From: Peribacillus sp. ACCC06369
Lineage (GTDB): Bacteria; Bacillota; Bacilli; Bacillales; DSM-1321
NCBI RefSeq assembly: GCF_030348945.1
Contig: NZ_JAUCEN010000002.1
Location: 1,674,001-1,738,000 of the forward strand
DNA: 64,000 bases
Reading direction: 5' to 3'
Shown: positions 41,692 through 49,869 of the stretch, one piece after another
Numbering within the stretch: position 1 is the first letter of the stretch
How the letters are laid out: each line of letters starts with the position of its first letter
Position numbers and translations under genes: made by a program
The notes under the pieces: model-generated
Databases searched by the model: none
What the model saw: the letters and a program-made list of their open reading frames with translations, nothing else
What the model was told of the DNA's origin: nothing

Positions 41692-42651
41692 ATGAATAAT
41701 AAATGGAAGCAGATAGTTGCGATAAGTGCCATTGCAGGTATATCATGGTTATTAGTGCAAAATCCATATACACAAATTTATTTGACCCAATTAACAGATC
41801 ATTCAGTTGCTTCAATGAAGCAAGAAGATGAGCTTCTTTTACAAATAAAAGAATCAACAAAAAAATATGAGATTGCACCACAGGATGCACGAATAGATTC
41901 GGTTTGGAAAACCGTTCCTGCATATAATGGACTTAAGGTAAATATTGATGATTCGTATAAAGCTATGAAGAAGGTAGGTGTGTTCGATAAGGATAAGCTG
42001 GTATTTCAGCAGGTCCCTGCAAAGATACATATAGAGGATTTGGATCCTGCTCCGATTTACCGGGCCCATCCCGAAAAGCCAGTGGTTTCATTTTTAATCA
42101 ATGTGGCCTGGGGGAATGAATACTTACAAGATATGTTGGCTGTGTTAAAAAAGAATAATGTCAAAGCCACTTTTTTCCTTGAAGGTAATTGGACCAAGAA
42201 AAATCCAGATTTGGCCAAGATGATCGTGGGTGGTGGGCATGAAATTGGCAATCATTCTTATTCGCATCCCGATATGAAAAACATATCCGCCCAAGCTACA
42301 CGTGAGGAAATTCGAAAAACGAACGAAGTCATTGAAGCGGTGACAGGTTTGAAAATGAAATGGTTCGCACCACCAAGTGGAAGCTATCGGGATGAAACGG
42401 TGAAAATCGCGGATTCTTTCGGTATGGAGACTGTCATGTGGAGTGTGGATACGATCGACTGGCAAAAACCAAGCCCTGAAGTCCTTCAACAACGAGTGCT
42501 TTCTAAGGTACACCCAGGAGCATTTATTTTAATGCATCCGACGGAATCTACTGCAAAATCATTGGAAACGTTAATAATTGAAATAAAAAAGAAAGACTTA
42601 GATGTTGTTACCGTTTCGGAAGCAGTAGATGAAGAGCGATCGAATCCATGA
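41692..42651 (+). CDS. ylxY: NodB-like polysaccharide deacetylase family protein YlxY
   Basis: Exported or membrane-anchored NodB-family protein of 319 residues with an N-terminal hydrophobic segment (about 6-22). The NodB domain spans about 130-310. The metal His pair HSYSH is near 187-191, and the motifs WFAPPSGSYR and GAFILMHPT are present. Motif 1, normally TFDD, reads LINVAWG (about 135-141), so the usual catalytic Asp is replaced by Asn. By my recollection the B. subtilis orthologue shares this change. It may be an inactive or altered deacetylase. mlpA follows. Confidence 0.88.
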   Translation: MNNKWKQIVAISAIAGISWLLVQNPYTQIYLTQLTDHSVASMKQEDELLLQIKESTKKYEIAPQDARIDSVWKTVPAYNGLKVNIDDSYKAMKKVGVFDKDKLVFQQVPAKIHIEDLDPAPIYRAHPEKPVVSFLINVAWGNEYLQDMLAVLKKNNVKATFFLEGNWTKKNPDLAKMIVGGGHEIGNHSYSHPDMKNISAQATREEIRKTNEVIEAVTGLKMKWFAPPSGSYRDETVKIADSFGMETVMWSVDTIDWQKPSPEVLQQRVLSKVHPGAFILMHPTESTAKSLETLIIEIKKKDLDVVTVSEAVDEERSNP

Positions 42652-42698
42652 TGTATTGGTTAACGATAGCAGCATAGAATGATTGGGAGGAATGTTAG

Positions 42699-43925
42699 TT
42701 GATTAAGAAATACACGTGTCAAAATGGAGTTAGAATTGTATTGGAAAATATTCCAACTGTACGCTCAGCAGCAATTGGAGTATGGATCAAAACCGGTTCA
42801 CGAAATGAAACACCTGAATTGAATGGGGTTTCACATTTCCTGGAGCATATGTTCTTCAAAGGGACAACTACAAGAAATGCGCGTGAAATTGCCGAGTCGT
42901 TCGATAGTATTGGCGGACAGGTGAATGCATTCACATCAAAAGAATATACCTGCTATTATGCTAAAGTAATGGATAACCATGCAAGCTATGCGCTTGAAAT
43001 CCTTGCTGATATGTTCTTCAATTCAACTTTTGACGGGGAAGAATTGAAAAAAGAAAAAAATGTGGTCTACGAAGAAATCAAAATGTACGAAGACACACCG
43101 GATGACATTGTTCATGATCTCTTAAGCAAGGCAGTATATGAAAATCATCCTCTTGGCTATCCTATACTAGGAACGGAAAATACGCTTGAAACATTCAATA
43201 GTGATACATTAAAAAAATACGTCCATGACATGTATACACCTGATAAAGTGGTGGTATCCATTGCCGGGAATGTGGATGAAAAATTGATTCAAGAAGTCGA
43301 AAGCTACTTTGGTTCGTATCAAGGAGGAGAAGACCGACTTGAATTGGTCAAACCTTCCTTCCATGAAAATAGGATCACCCGTAAAAAAGATACGGAACAA
43401 GCCCACTTATGCCTTGGTTACAAAGGGTTGGAAATCGGTAATGATAAAACATACAGCTTAATCACCTTGAATAATATTCTTGGAGGAAGCATGAGTAGCC
43501 GCCTATTCCAGGACGTGAGGGAACAACGCGGCCTTGCCTATTCCGTTTACTCCTATCATTCCAGCTATCAAGATAGCGGTATGGTGACAGTATATGGGGG
43601 GACAGGCACAAATCAACTTGACAGCTTGTATGAAACCATTCAGGAAACACTGGATACATTAAAAAGAGATGGTATTACGGAAAAGGAATTACGAAATAGT
43701 AAAGAGCAACTTAAAGGAAGCTTGATGCTCAGCCTTGAGAGCACGAATAGCCGCATGAGCCGAAACGGAAAAAATGAGCTTATGTTGGGTGAGCACCGTT
43801 CCCTTGATGATATCATCATCAAAATTGACGAGGTTACAGAGGATACCGTCAATGAACTGGCAAACCAGATCTTTACGGAACATTCCTTGTCATTAGTGAG
43901 CCCGCTGGAAAACTGGGACAAATAA
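42699..43925 (+). CDS. mlpA: M16 family zinc peptidase MlpA (YmxG)
   Basis: Processing-peptidase-like metalloprotease of 408 residues. The inverted zinc motif HFLEH is at 46-50, and the distal Glu is in NVVYEEIKMYEDTPDD near 120. The second half has the GGSMSSRLFQDVREQRGLAYSVYS pattern. TTG 42699 is preceded by GGGAGG. In B. subtilis this gene affects extracellular protease levels. Confidence 0.94.
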   Translation: MIKKYTCQNGVRIVLENIPTVRSAAIGVWIKTGSRNETPELNGVSHFLEHMFFKGTTTRNAREIAESFDSIGGQVNAFTSKEYTCYYAKVMDNHASYALEILADMFFNSTFDGEELKKEKNVVYEEIKMYEDTPDDIVHDLLSKAVYENHPLGYPILGTENTLETFNSDTLKKYVHDMYTPDKVVVSIAGNVDEKLIQEVESYFGSYQGGEDRLELVKPSFHENRITRKKDTEQAHLCLGYKGLEIGNDKTYSLITLNNILGGSMSSRLFQDVREQRGLAYSVYSYHSSYQDSGMVTVYGGTGTNQLDSLYETIQETLDTLKRDGITEKELRNSKEQLKGSLMLSLESTNSRMSRNGKNELMLGEHRSLDDIIIKIDEVTEDTVNELANQIFTEHSLSLVSPLENWDK

Positions 43926-43933
43926 AAACAAAC

Positions 43934-43974
43934 AAGTCTGCACCTTCCTTATATGGGGGGGCAGGCTTTTTTTT
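43934..43974 (+). terminator. Rho-independent terminator after mlpA
   Basis: AAGTCTGC pairs with GCAGGCTT (one G-U pair), a C-rich/G-rich inner part may extend it, and a T8 tail follows. Confidence 0.85.
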
Positions 43975-44094
43975 ATTAAATGCCTTTGAAAATGGAGGGG
44001 TCCAGTGTAATGGACAAATATTTCGATAAATGCATTCTAAGTTTACCTTTTTCGGATATAGATTGAATAGAAGGTGAAAAAGGGGGAATCACAA

Positions 44095-44361
44095 TTGAGA
44101 TTGAGTGAGCTTAGCGGTAAGGAAATAGTCGATGTGAATAGAGCGCAACGATTAGGAATCCTTGGTCAGACGGATTTGGAAATAGATGAAACTGGACAAA
44201 TTACCACGTTAATCATCCCTTCTGTCAAATGGTTCGGCCTCTTAAGGAATGGCAGTGAAATAAGAGTGCCATGGGAACATATAAAAAAAGTCGGTACGGA
44301 TATGGTCATCATTGATTTTCAGGAAGGACTACTTAAAGATGGAGAGCATATGGACGGGTAA
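44095..44361 (+). CDS. ymxH: PRC-barrel sporulation protein of the YlmC/YmxH family
   Basis: Small PRC-barrel-like protein. From TTG 44095 it has 88 residues and begins MRLSELSGKEIVDV, the family N-terminus; the frame is open to 44074, but GGGGGAA at 44082-44087 supports the TTG. It includes LGQTDLEIDETGQI and VKWFGL. Position between mlpA and the dipicolinate synthase genes is conserved. Its molecular role is not known. Confidence 0.9.
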   Translation: MRLSELSGKEIVDVNRAQRLGILGQTDLEIDETGQITTLIIPSVKWFGLLRNGSEIRVPWEHIKKVGTDMVIIDFQEGLLKDGEHMDG

Positions 44362-44407
44362 AAACGCTCGTACCATACTCCTAGGGTTATCTGGAAATGG
44401 TCTTTCG

Positions 44408-44446
44408 AAACGCCTCAGCTGTCAATAGCTAAGGCGTTTTTTCTTT
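44408..44446 (+). terminator. Rho-independent terminator after ymxH
   Basis: AAACGCCT...AGCT pairs with AGCT...AGGCGTTT, with one internal mismatch and a T run. Confidence 0.85.
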
Positions 44447-44453
44447 TCTTATC

Positions 44454-44481
44454 ACCGTTTTTTAAGTGAAAACATAAGATG
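44454..44481 (+). promoter_or_regulatory. Candidate sigma-K promoter of dpaA
   Basis: ACC at 44454-44456, a 16-base spacer, then CATAAGATG at 44473-44481. This fits the mother-cell sigma-K pattern (AC at -35, CATANNNTA at -10) except for the last base. spoVF of B. subtilis is known to be sigma-K dependent. Matched by eye only. Confidence 0.5.
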
Positions 44482-44587
44482 GCAAGGTAACTAGAGAATG
44501 TAGCAAAAACCGAATTGCTTCTTGAGGAAATTTATCATGAAGCGAGGAATGTTTAGGATCTTTTATATAAAGAAGGTGACAGTTTTA

Positions 44588-45490
44588 ATGCTCACAGGCA
44601 TGCATATCGCTGTAATTGGTGGAGATGCGCGTCAGCTTGAAGTTGTCCGTAAATTGACGGAGCTTGATGCGAAGCTATTATTGGTAGGTTTTGAACAGCT
44701 CGACCATGCTTTTACCGGAGCGGTTAAGGAAAAAATGGAAGATATAAATTTCAAGGAAATAGATTCAGTTATTTTACCTGTCCGGGGCACGGATTCAGAT
44801 GGGAAAGTGGAGACTATCTTTTCCAGTGAAGAGGTTGTTTTGACTGAAGAAATGATAAAAAATACCCCGGCACATTGCACTTTTTATGCAGGAATCAGTA
44901 ACGATTACCTCAATGGGATATTTAAGAAAGCGGATCGCAAACTCGTTCTATTGTTCGAACGTGATGATGTGGCTATTTATAATTCGATTCCCACTGTAGA
45001 GGGTGCGATCATGATGGCCATTCAACATACTGATTTTACTATCCATGGTTCGAATGTAGCTGTTCTCGGACTGGGAAGGGTCGGTATGAGTGTAGCCAGG
45101 TCATTCCAGGCCCTTGGAGCAAAAGTAAAGGTGGGGGCAAGAAAAAGCGAGGATATTGCAAGGATCAGTGAAATGGCATTAACCCCTTTTCATTTAAATG
45201 ATCTTGCTTCAGAAATGAAAAATGTTGATATATGCATCAATACGATTCCTTTTCCGATAATTACCGCAAAAGTCATAGCTAATATGCCAGTTCATACATT
45301 AATCATCGACCTTGCTTCAAAACCGGGGGGGACGGATTTTCGTTACGCTGAAAAAAGGGGAATTAAAGCGCTGTTGGCACCGAGCCTACCGGGTATAGTT
45401 GCCCCGAAAACAGCTGGTCAGATATTAGCGAATGCACTGGGGTTATTGATTCAAGACGAGTGCTTGATAAGGAAGGGGAAAAAACTATGA
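44588..45490 (+). CDS. dpaA: Dipicolinate synthase subunit A
   Basis: Also called SpoVFA. With DpaB it oxidises dihydrodipicolinate to dipicolinic acid, the spore-core chelator, in the mother cell. The 300-residue protein begins MLTGMHIAVIGGDARQLEV, and has a Rossmann motif VAVLGLGRVGMSVARSF near 160-176 and LASKPGGTDF. ATG 44588 with AAGGTG matches the family start; the open frame extends further upstream without support. It overlaps dpaB by 4 bases. Confidence 0.97.
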   Translation: MLTGMHIAVIGGDARQLEVVRKLTELDAKLLLVGFEQLDHAFTGAVKEKMEDINFKEIDSVILPVRGTDSDGKVETIFSSEEVVLTEEMIKNTPAHCTFYAGISNDYLNGIFKKADRKLVLLFERDDVAIYNSIPTVEGAIMMAIQHTDFTIHGSNVAVLGLGRVGMSVARSFQALGAKVKVGARKSEDIARISEMALTPFHLNDLASEMKNVDICINTIPFPIITAKVIANMPVHTLIIDLASKPGGTDFRYAEKRGIKALLAPSLPGIVAPKTAGQILANALGLLIQDECLIRKGKKL

Positions 45491-46089
45491 GTCTCCAAGG
45501 GAAAAGGATTGGTTTCGGATTAACAGGATCACATTGCACTTATGATGAAGTGTTTCCGGAAATAGAAAAACTTGTAAATGAAGGGGCGGAAGTCATTCCA
45601 ATCGTAACATCGACTGTACAGAACACGGAAACCCGTTTTGGAAAGGGCGAGGACTGGGTCGAAAGAATTGAAAAATTGACGGGGAATCATGTCGTTGATA
45701 CAATCGTCAAAGCGGAGCCATTAGGACCTAAATTGCCACTGGATTGTATGGTGATCGCTCCTTTAACGGGTAACTCAATGAGTAAAATGGCAAATGCACT
45801 TACCGATTCGCCTGTACTTATGGCTGCAAAAGCGACGATGAGAAATCACCGTCCAGTCGTGGTCGCGATATCAACAAATGATGCACTTGGGTTAAATGGT
45901 GTCAATCTAATGAGGCTGATGGCAGCAAAAGATATTTATTTTGTTCCATATGGCCAGGATAATCCAACAGGCAAGCCAAGTTCCATGGTTGCCAGGATGA
46001 GCATGATTAGGGATACGATCATTTCAGCACTGGAAAGGGAACAGATTCAACCGGTCATCGTCGAAAGGTTCAAGGATGATTTAGACTGA
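45487..46089 (+). CDS. dpaB: Dipicolinate synthase subunit B
   Basis: Also called SpoVFB. Flavoprotein-like subunit of dipicolinate synthase, 200 residues, with GFGLTGSHCTYDEVFPEIEKL at the N-terminus and the flavin-decarboxylase-type motif VIAPLTGNSMSKMANAL near 91-107. The start is an ATGA overlap with dpaA. The substrate is produced by DapA, encoded downstream. Confidence 0.97.
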   Translation: MSLQGKRIGFGLTGSHCTYDEVFPEIEKLVNEGAEVIPIVTSTVQNTETRFGKGEDWVERIEKLTGNHVVDTIVKAEPLGPKLPLDCMVIAPLTGNSMSKMANALTDSPVLMAAKATMRNHRPVVVAISTNDALGLNGVNLMRLMAAKDIYFVPYGQDNPTGKPSSMVARMSMIRDTIISALEREQIQPVIVERFKDDLD

Positions 46090-46303
46090 ACGAGTTTTCT
46101 GGCACGCTCCCGCTTTCTAATGACTGGCATATATGCATAAATTTGTAGCTTGAAGTTATAAAAAACCACTCCGCTACCAGAATATTTTGTTAAAGTGCGA
46201 CCCTTTGGAATGTTAATGTGATAAAATAAATGATATTCTAAACAAGAAGTAGTAAATCCAAAAAAACAACTAATTTTAAGAGATAGAAAAGGAGTATGTA
46301 TAA

Positions 46304-47359
46304 ATGACTGAGACACAGGGATTGCGTATTGCAGTTGTGGGAGCAACTGGAGCAGTAGGACAACAAATGATTTCAACACTCGAACAAAGGGACTTACCGA
46401 TTAAACAAATCATCTTTTTATCATCGGCTCGTTCCGCAGGAATCAAACTTACGTTTAAGGGCGAAGAAATCGAAGTGCAGGAAGCAAAACCTGAAAGCTT
46501 TGAAGGCATCGATATCGCTTTATTCAGTGCTGGAGGAAGCGTGTCTAAGGAATTGGCTCCAGAAGCAGTGAAACGCGGAGCGATAGTGGTGGATAATACG
46601 AGCGCATTCCGCATGGATGAAAATGTGCCGCTAGTCGTTCCTGAAGTAAATGAAGAAGACTTGAAACTTCATAATGGGATCATTGCAAACCCGAATTGTT
46701 CAACTATCCAAATGGTTGTGGCATTAGAACCTATCCGCCAGACATATGGCTTATCAAAAGTTGTTGTTTCTACCTATCAAGCTGTTTCGGGTGCAGGGGC
46801 TGCAGCGATAAATGAATTAAAGGAACAAGCTCGCGACTTGCTTGATGAAAAAGAAATAGATCCGAAAATTTTACCGGTAAAAGGGGACGAAAAGCATTAT
46901 CAAATCGCATTTAACGTCATTCCCCAAATCGATAAATTCCAAGATAATGGGTTCACATTCGAAGAGATGAAAATGATTAATGAAACAAAGAAAATCATGC
47001 ATATGCATGACCTTTCAGTAGCTGCAACATGCGTAAGGCTTCCTGTTGTAACGGGTCATTCCGAATCTGTTTACATTGAAGTCGAAAAGGATGGCATAGC
47101 GGCTTCTCAAATCAAAGATTTAATGAGAACGGCACCTGGAATAGTGTTAGAAGATGAACCGGAACAACAAGTATACCCAACGCCTGCTTCATCCGTCGGC
47201 AAGAATGATGTATTCGTCGGTCGGATTCGCAAAGATTTGGATGAAGATAAAGGCTTCCATTTATGGGTGGTTTCCGATAATCTATTAAAAGGAGCAGCTT
47301 GGAATTCTGTTCAAATTGCTGAAAGCCTTTTGAAATTAGGTTTGGTTACCGTTAAGTAA
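46304..47359 (+). CDS. asd: Aspartate-semialdehyde dehydrogenase
   Basis: Reduces aspartyl phosphate to aspartate semialdehyde, at the branch to lysine/dipicolinate and to methionine/threonine. The 351 residues have the NADP motif [12 protein letters not shown] at 11-22, catalytic Cys132 in NPNCSTIQ, and the [10 protein letters not shown] loop. AAGGAG precedes the ATG. No lysine riboswitch was recognised in the 214-base upstream gap. Confidence 0.96.
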   Translation: MTETQGLRIAVVGATGAVGQQMISTLEQRDLPIKQIIFLSSARSAGIKLTFKGEEIEVQEAKPESFEGIDIALFSAGGSVSKELAPEAVKRGAIVVDNTSAFRMDENVPLVVPEVNEEDLKLHNGIIANPNCSTIQMVVALEPIRQTYGLSKVVVSTYQAVSGAGAAAINELKEQARDLLDEKEIDPKILPVKGDEKHYQIAFNVIPQIDKFQDNGFTFEEMKMINETKKIMHMHDLSVAATCVRLPVVTGHSESVYIEVEKDGIAASQIKDLMRTAPGIVLEDEPEQQVYPTPASSVGKNDVFVGRIRKDLDEDKGFHLWVVSDNLLKGAAWNSVQIAESLLKLGLVTVK

Positions 47360-47403
47360 TAATTTATTCTTAATTAATTACCAATAGGATAGAGAGTTTT
47401 TGT

Positions 47404-47426
47404 CAGCTTCCCGAATCGGGAAGCTG
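47404..47426 (+). promoter_or_regulatory. Strong hairpin between asd and dapG
   Basis: CAGCTTCCCG pairs perfectly with CGGGAAGCTG (10 bp, AAT loop). It is not followed by a T run, but preceded by TTTTTG. It may stabilise the asd mRNA end or partially attenuate. Confidence 0.6.
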
Positions 47427-47448
47427 GCTTATATTTGGGGTGCATATA

Positions 47449-48675
47449 ATGAAAATCATCGTCCAGAAATACGGTGGGACATCCGTTCGAGATGAGGAAA
47501 GCCGTTCGTTTGCCAAAGGGCATATTGAAAATGCGATTAAAGAAGGCTATAAAGTGGTGGTTGTGGTTTCAGCAATGGGAAGAAAAGGCGATCCTTATGC
47601 AACTGATACCTTACTTTCACTAGTAAATGGAGCAAAAGCCAGCCTTTCAAAACGAGAACAGGATTTACTTATGTCAGTAGGAGAAACGATATCTTCTGTT
47701 GTATTTACGAACATGCTGTTAGAACACGGTATTGATGCCGTCGCTTATACTGGGGCTCAAGCTGGATTCATGACGAATACCGACTATTCAAGTGCGAAAA
47801 TAATCGAAATGAAGTGTGACCGTCTCATGAAAGAACTGGAAGTGAAGGATGTTGTCGTTGTAGCAGGATTCCAGGGAGCGGCTAAAAATGGGGACATCAC
47901 GACCATCGGCCGTGGTGGAAGTGATACTTCAGCTGCTGCATTAGGTGCAGCATTGCAAGCTGAACGGGTCGATATTTTTACGGATGTTGAAGGAATCATG
48001 ACGGCAGATCCACGTATTGCCGATAAAGCCCGTCCATTATCAATTGTTTCATATACGGAAGTTTGCAACATGGCCTATCAAGGCGCGAAAGTCATTCACC
48101 CAAGAGCTGTTGAAATTGCCATGCAGGCCAAAGTGCCGATTCGGATAAGATCAACATACAGCGAAGGTTTGGGAACACTTGTTACTAGTGTGAACAAGGG
48201 AAGCCAGGGTAGTGACATACGTGAAAGGCTCGTAACCGGGATTGCCCATGTGCCAAAAATCACTCAAATCAAGGTGCGTGCGAAAAAAGATCAATATAAT
48301 CTACAGGCAGAAGTTTTCAAAGCGATGGCCAATGCCTCCATTTCAGTGGACTTTATAAATATTTATCCAAGTGGCGTAGTTTATACAGTTTCGGAAGAGA
48401 TGACAGAGCTTGCCCTCTCGATTTTGGCCGAGCTTGGTCATGAACCGGTCATTGAACGAAATTGTGCCAAGGTGTCCGTAGTCGGTGCAGGCATCAACGG
48501 TGTGCCGGGCGTTGCGGCTAAGATTGTTACAGCGCTTTCCGAGAAGGAAATTGCCATTCTCCAGTCAGCGGACAGCCATACGACTATTTGGGTGCTCGTA
48601 AAAGAAGAAGATTTAATAGAAGCTGTTAATTCCCTGCACTATGCATTTCAACTGCATGAAAGTGAAGTCCTATAA
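47449..48675 (+). CDS. dapG: Aspartokinase I (DapG)
   Basis: Phosphorylates aspartate; in B. subtilis this isozyme is inhibited by meso-diaminopimelate and serves cell-wall and spore needs. From ATG 47449 it has 408 residues. The kinase domain begins with VQKYGGTSV, has IGRGGSDTSAAALGAA and FTDVEGIMTADPR. Two ACT domains form the C-terminus. TTGGGGTG selects ATG 47449 over GTG 47440. Confidence 0.96.
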   Translation: MKIIVQKYGGTSVRDEESRSFAKGHIENAIKEGYKVVVVVSAMGRKGDPYATDTLLSLVNGAKASLSKREQDLLMSVGETISSVVFTNMLLEHGIDAVAYTGAQAGFMTNTDYSSAKIIEMKCDRLMKELEVKDVVVVAGFQGAAKNGDITTIGRGGSDTSAAALGAALQAERVDIFTDVEGIMTADPRIADKARPLSIVSYTEVCNMAYQGAKVIHPRAVEIAMQAKVPIRIRSTYSEGLGTLVTSVNKGSQGSDIRERLVTGIAHVPKITQIKVRAKKDQYNLQAEVFKAMANASISVDFINIYPSGVVYTVSEEMTELALSILAELGHEPVIERNCAKVSVVGAGINGVPGVAAKIVTALSEKEIAILQSADSHTTIWVLVKEEDLIEAVNSLHYAFQLHESEVL

Positions 48676-48724
48676 TCATAGGGTTTTCAATAAATAAAGG
48701 TTTTAAAAATTAAAGAGGTGTTAG

Positions 48725-49594
48725 ATGATGATATTTGGTAGAGTATCAACCGCAATGGTCACCCCTTTCGATAGCAAGGGAAATGTTGATTTTCAAAAAA
48801 CGACTTCATTGGTTAATTACTTATTAACGAATGGAACGGATTCGCTTGTGCTTTCGGGAACGACAGGGGAATCTCCAACTTTATCTTCCGAGGAGAAGAT
48901 TGCGCTATTGCGTCATGTTTCCAAGGTTGTTGAAAAGCGGGTGCCCATCATCATGGGTACAGGAAGCAACAATACGTATGCATCCATCGAGTTGACAAAA
49001 AAAGCAGAACAAAATGGCGCCGATGCAATCATGCTGGTGGCCCCGTATTATAGTAAAACGAATCAGGAAGGTCTGTACCAGCATTTTAAAGCTATTGCAG
49101 CTAGTACGACTCTCCCTGTAATGGTATATAATATCCCTGGGCGTGCTTCGGTTAACATTGAACCGGAAACAATCATCCGACTTTCAAAAATTCCCAATAT
49201 CGTAGCCGTGAAGGAAGCGAGCGGGGATTTAAACGCCATGACCCAAATCATAGCCGGAACGGATGAGGATTTTGCATTATACAGTGGGGACGACGCTTTA
49301 ACACTGCCTGTACTAGCGATTGGTGGTGTGGGTGTAGTTTCGGTTGCTTCACATATTGCTGGTAATGAGTTACAGAAAATAGTGGAGGCTTTTATCAGCG
49401 GGAACTTGAAAGAGGCGGCTCGGCTGCATCAGGAACTGTTACCGCTTATTAAAGGTTTGTTTGCAGCGCCAAGCCCGGCACCTGTCAAAACAGCGCTTCA
49501 GTTATATGGAATTGACGTTGGATCGGTCAGACTTCCAATCGTGCCATTGACGGAGCAGGAACGCTTGGCTTTAACTAAGGTATTAAAAAAATAA
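48725..49594 (+). CDS. dapA: 4-hydroxy-tetrahydrodipicolinate synthase
   Basis: Condenses pyruvate with aspartate semialdehyde. Its product feeds diaminopimelate/lysine and, through DpaAB, dipicolinate. The 289-residue TIM-barrel enzyme has Schiff-base Lys163 (VAVKEASGDL) and Tyr135 (MVYNIPGR). GTTGESPT forms the phosphate-like site. Two ATG codons lie in tandem (48725 and 48728), and either could be used with GAGGTG. Confidence 0.96.
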   Translation: MMIFGRVSTAMVTPFDSKGNVDFQKTTSLVNYLLTNGTDSLVLSGTTGESPTLSSEEKIALLRHVSKVVEKRVPIIMGTGSNNTYASIELTKKAEQNGADAIMLVAPYYSKTNQEGLYQHFKAIAASTTLPVMVYNIPGRASVNIEPETIIRLSKIPNIVAVKEASGDLNAMTQIIAGTDEDFALYSGDDALTLPVLAIGGVGVVSVASHIAGNELQKIVEAFISGNLKEAARLHQELLPLIKGLFAAPSPAPVKTALQLYGIDVGSVRLPIVPLTEQERLALTKVLKK

Positions 49595-49604
49595 AAAGAC
49601 AAGG

Positions 49605-49639
49605 AACAAGCTGATCGTTGAAGATTGGCTTGTTTTTAC
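49605..49639 (+). terminator. Rho-independent terminator after dapA
   Basis: AACAAGC pairs with GCTTGTT and ATC with GAT inside, followed by T5. Confidence 0.85.
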
Positions 49640-49791
49640 ATAATGATGTATATGAAAGGGATATACTATCCAATTTCTTAAATGATCGATCGAAACTGTA
49701 TAGGGTAATATACAGGGATGATTGTCTTATACATACAAGGAAAAGCTTTTTTAGGGATGAAATGAAAAAGTCCCTTTGAAAATGGTAAGTG

Positions 49792-49821
49792 TTGTCATGT
49801 TTTTTGAACATCGGTTATAAT
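49792..49821 (+). promoter_or_regulatory. Predicted sigma-A promoter of rnjB
   Basis: TTGTCA at 49792-49797 and TATAAT at 49816-49821, spacer 18 bases. Confidence 0.75.
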
Positions 49822-49869
49822 GAAATCATTGGGAAATTATGAACGGGATTTTTTAAGGAGGATATTCGA

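Noticed and set aside
46090..46303. Possible lysine riboswitch before asd
   Set aside because: None of the conserved L-box core segments could be recognised; no terminator-antiterminator pair is evident.
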